Below are positions 5,186 through 7,471 of a stretch of 7,471 bases of DNA, one piece after another (position 1 is the first letter of the stretch; each line of letters starts with the position of its first letter). The stretch is from a bacterium. Lineage in GTDB: Bacteria; Planctomycetota; Planctomycetia; Pirellulales; Pirellulaceae. The notes beneath the pieces were generated by a model that saw nothing but the letters and a program-made list of their open reading frames with translations, was not told where the DNA came from and ran no database searches. Position numbers and translations under genes: made by a program. Location: the NCBI GenBank assembly GCA_030432015.1, contig JAUIHJ010000420.1, positions 1 to 7,471 of the forward strand, read 5' to 3'.

Positions 5186-7471
5186 ATGTCGATCGCCACG
5201 CAGATGAATAAGAACGGGCTCTTGGAGGAGCTACTCGCCGGACGGATCCTGGTTTTGGACGGTGCCATGGGAACCATGGTGCAGGCACTGAAGCTGGATG
5301 AAGCAGCCATCCGTGGCGACCGATTCGCCAACCATCACAAGGACCTCAAGAACTTCGTGGATGTGCTGTGCCTGACGCATCCTGAATCGGTCACCGAGAT
5401 TCACCGCCGTTATCTCGATGCTGGCGCCGACATCGTCGAAACCAACACCTTCGGTGCCAGCACGGTTGGGGTCGATGAATTCGATTTTCCCCACGAGCTG
5501 GTCCGGGAGATCAATCTGGCCGCGGCCGCCTGTGCCCGCACGGCCGTTGACGAGTTCAATCTGCGGACGCCGGACAAGCCGCGTTTTGTGGCCGGTTCGA
5601 TTGGCCCAACCACCAAAGCGGCTTCCATCTCCACCAGCGTCGAGGACCCAGGGCATCGGAACGTCACGTTCGACGAACTGGTCGCTTCGTACTATGCACA
5701 GGTGGCAGCGCTCATTGAGGGGGGTGTCGACCTGCTCCTGCCAGAGACTGTCATTGACACGCTGAACCTGAAGGCCTGCCTGTTTGCCATTCAGAAGTGC
5801 CTGGACGACACGGGTGCCGATGTGCCAGTGATGGTCTCGGCCACCTTCGACCGCTCTGGATCGACCTTTGTATCGGGACAGAGTGTGGCTGCCTTTTGGA
5901 GTGCCATCTCACACTTCCCGGTGCTGAGCGTCGGCATGAATTGTGCGCTCGGACCGCAACTCATGCGGCCGTTCGTCGAAGAGCTATCGCAGATTACTCC
6001 CGCTTACGTTAGCTGCCATCCCAATGCCGGCTTGCCCAATGAGATGGGAGCGTACGACCTGGGGCCGTCACAAATGGCAGAGCTGATCGCTGAATTTGCC
6101 AGCAACGGTTGGGTCAACATCGTGGGTGGTTGCTGCGGCACCACGCCGCGACATATTCGTGCTATCTGTGAGGCCGTGCAGAACATTACGCCGCATCAGA
6201 AGACGACGGTCCAGCCCTACACTCGACTAAGCGGAACGCAACCGCTGACGCTCCGTCCGGAAAGCAATTTCCTGATGATCGGTGAACGCACCAACGTGAC
6301 GGGGTCGCGTCGTTTCGCACGTTTGATTCGAGAAGAGCTGTTCGAAGACGCGATTGAGGTGGCGCGGCAGCAGGTCGAAGGCGGCGCTGCCGTGATCGAC
6401 ATCAACATGGACGCTGACTTGCTCGATAGCCAAGAGGCGATGACGCAGTACCTGAACCTAATCGCCGGCGAACCGGACGTGGCCACCGTCCCGGTGATGA
6501 TCGACAGTTCAAAATGGTCGGTGATTGAAGCGGGCCTGAAGTGCGTGCAGGGCAAGGCGATCGTCAATTCGATCAGCTTGAAGGACGGCGAAGAGGAGTT
6601 TCTGCGGCGGGCGACGCTCGTTCGTCGCTACGGAGCCGCCGTCGTCGTGATGGCCTTCGACGAACAAGGACAGGCGACAGAAGTCGACGACAAGGTGCGT
6701 ATTTGCAAACGCGTCTTTCAGTTGCTGACCGAACAGATTGGCTTTCCCCCCGAGGACATAATCTTCGACCCGAACATCTTGACCGTCGCCACGGGGATCG
6801 AAGAACACAACGACTACGCAATCAATTTCATCGAGGCCACTCGGCAAATTAAACGCGAATGCCCCGGAGCCAAAGTCTCGGGCGGGGTGAGCAACATCTC
6901 ATTCTCGTTTCGGGGCAACGATGTCGTGCGGGAAGCGATGCACTCGGCGTTCCTGTACCATGCCATCGCGGCGGGCCTGGACATGGGGATCGTCAACGCC
7001 GGCCAACTGGAAGTGTACGAGGAAGTGCCCAAGGCGTTGCTCGAGCGTGTCGAAGACGTCCTCTTTAATCGTCGCGACGACGCTACTGAGCGACTGGTCG
7101 AGTACGCGGAGTCCGTCGCGGGACCCGGCAAGAAAGCCAAGGAAGAAAATCTGGAGTGGCGCGACACGGACGTGCAGGAGCGGCTCAAGCACGCCTTGGT
7201 CAAAGGGATCGATAAATTCGTCGTCGACGACGTGGAAGAGGCGCGACAACATTACGATCGCTGCTTGAAGATCATCGAGGGACCGCTGATGGCGGGGATG
7301 AGCGTCGTTGGTGATCTCTTCGGCGCAGGCAAAATGTTCCTCCCTCAGGTCGTCAAGTCCGCACGCGTCATGAAGAAGGCGGTCGCGTACCTCCTGCCGT
7401 TTATGGAACAGGAAAAGGAGGACGCCGGCGAGGCACAAGACGAAGCCCGCGGCAAGATCCTGCTGGCCACC
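5186..7471 (+). CDS. metH: Cobalamin-dependent methionine synthase MetH, N-terminal 762 residues, truncated by window edge
   Basis: Transfers the methyl group of 5-methyltetrahydrofolate to homocysteine via methylcobalamin, giving methionine; cytoplasmic. The reading frame stays open to the last base. Residues about 12-330 are the homocysteine-binding domain (RILVLDGAMGTM; zinc-ligand cysteines C253 in GMNCALG and C316/C317 in GGCCGTTP). Residues about 355-620 are the pterin-binding domain (IGERTNVTGS 365-374, DINMD 405-409, IDSSKW 439-444, SGGVSNISFSFRG 565-577). Residues about 660-745 are the cobalamin cap helices, with F712 and L719 matching the Phe708/Leu715 pair over cobalamin in E. coli MetH. 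The window stops at KILLAT, just before where E. coli has the DxHxxG cobalamin motif. About 460-480 residues (cobalamin and activation domains) should follow. Sequence agreement with E. coli MetH is high and nearly gap-free, with all key residues present. The ATG at 5186 follows a weak AGAG (5177-5180); an in-frame ATG at 5204 is possible. It is divergent from the membrane-protein gene. Confidence 0.98.
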   Translation, partial: MSIATQMNKNGLLEELLAGRILVLDGAMGTMVQALKLDEAAIRGDRFANHHKDLKNFVDVLCLTHPESVTEIHRRYLDAGADIVETNTFGASTVGVDEFDFPHELVREINLAAAACARTAVDEFNLRTPDKPRFVAGSIGPTTKAASISTSVEDPGHRNVTFDELVASYYAQVAALIEGGVDLLLPETVIDTLNLKACLFAIQKCLDDTGADVPVMVSATFDRSGSTFVSGQSVAAFWSAISHFPVLSVGMNCALGPQLMRPFVEELSQITPAYVSCHPNAGLPNEMGAYDLGPSQMAELIAEFASNGWVNIVGGCCGTTPRHIRAICEAVQNITPHQKTTVQPYTRLSGTQPLTLRPESNFLMIGERTNVTGSRRFARLIREELFEDAIEVARQQVEGGAAVIDINMDADLLDSQEAMTQYLNLIAGEPDVATVPVMIDSSKWSVIEAGLKCVQGKAIVNSISLKDGEEEFLRRATLVRRYGAAVVVMAFDEQGQATEVDDKVRICKRVFQLLTEQIGFPPEDIIFDPNILTVATGIEEHNDYAINFIEATRQIKRECPGAKVSGGVSNISFSFRGNDVVREAMHSAFLYHAIAAGLDMGIVNAGQLEVYEEVPKALLERVEDVLFNRRDDATERLVEYAESVAGPGKKAKEENLEWRDTDVQERLKHALVKGIDKFVVDDVEEARQHYDRCLKIIEGPLMAGMSVVGDLFGAGKMFLPQVVKSARVMKKAVAYLLPFMEQEKEDAGEAQDEARGKILLAT

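Overview
The window looks like chromosomal DNA of a GC-rich planctomycete, probably Pirellulales-like. This is inferred from gene content and style: a sulfatase gene, a small membrane protein with an N-terminal FSLRELV segment of a kind that recurs in planctomycete hypothetical proteins, very long Ala/Pro/Glu-rich disordered proteins, and starts with weak or no Shine-Dalgarno sequences. No RNA gene, insertion sequence, CRISPR array or phage gene was seen.

Layout. (1) 1-704, minus strand: the N-terminal 234 residues of a type I (formylglycine) sulfatase that runs off the left edge and has no signal peptide. (2) 705-956: divergent intergenic region. (3) 957-1370, plus strand: a 137-residue membrane protein with about four transmembrane segments. 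It converges, with a gap of only 27 bp, on (4) 1398-3338, minus strand: a 646-residue protein with a long disordered acidic N-terminal part and a C-terminal CpsD/BY-kinase-like P-loop ATPase domain whose Walker A lysine is replaced by cysteine. (5) 3310-4899, minus strand: a 529-residue single-pass membrane protein, upstream of (4) and overlapping it by 29 nt. (6) 4900-5185: divergent intergenic region with two matching imperfect palindromes exactly 42 bp apart. (7) 5186-7471, plus strand: the first 762 residues of cobalamin-dependent methionine synthase MetH, cut by the right edge just before the cobalamin-binding motif.

How they fit. MetH (one-carbon metabolism) and the sulfatase (sulfate ester cleavage) are ordinary family members. 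The interesting unit is the overlapping 529/646-residue pair. It has the outline of a split membrane-anchor plus ATPase system (compare CpsC/CpsD), but the anchor has one membrane segment instead of two, the ATPase lacks both characteristic P-loop lysines and any tyrosine-rich tail, and both proteins carry short Trp-Pro motifs (WPAD, WPAE, WPSD, WPDA). Its function is unknown. A role in envelope or exopolysaccharide assembly is an inference only.
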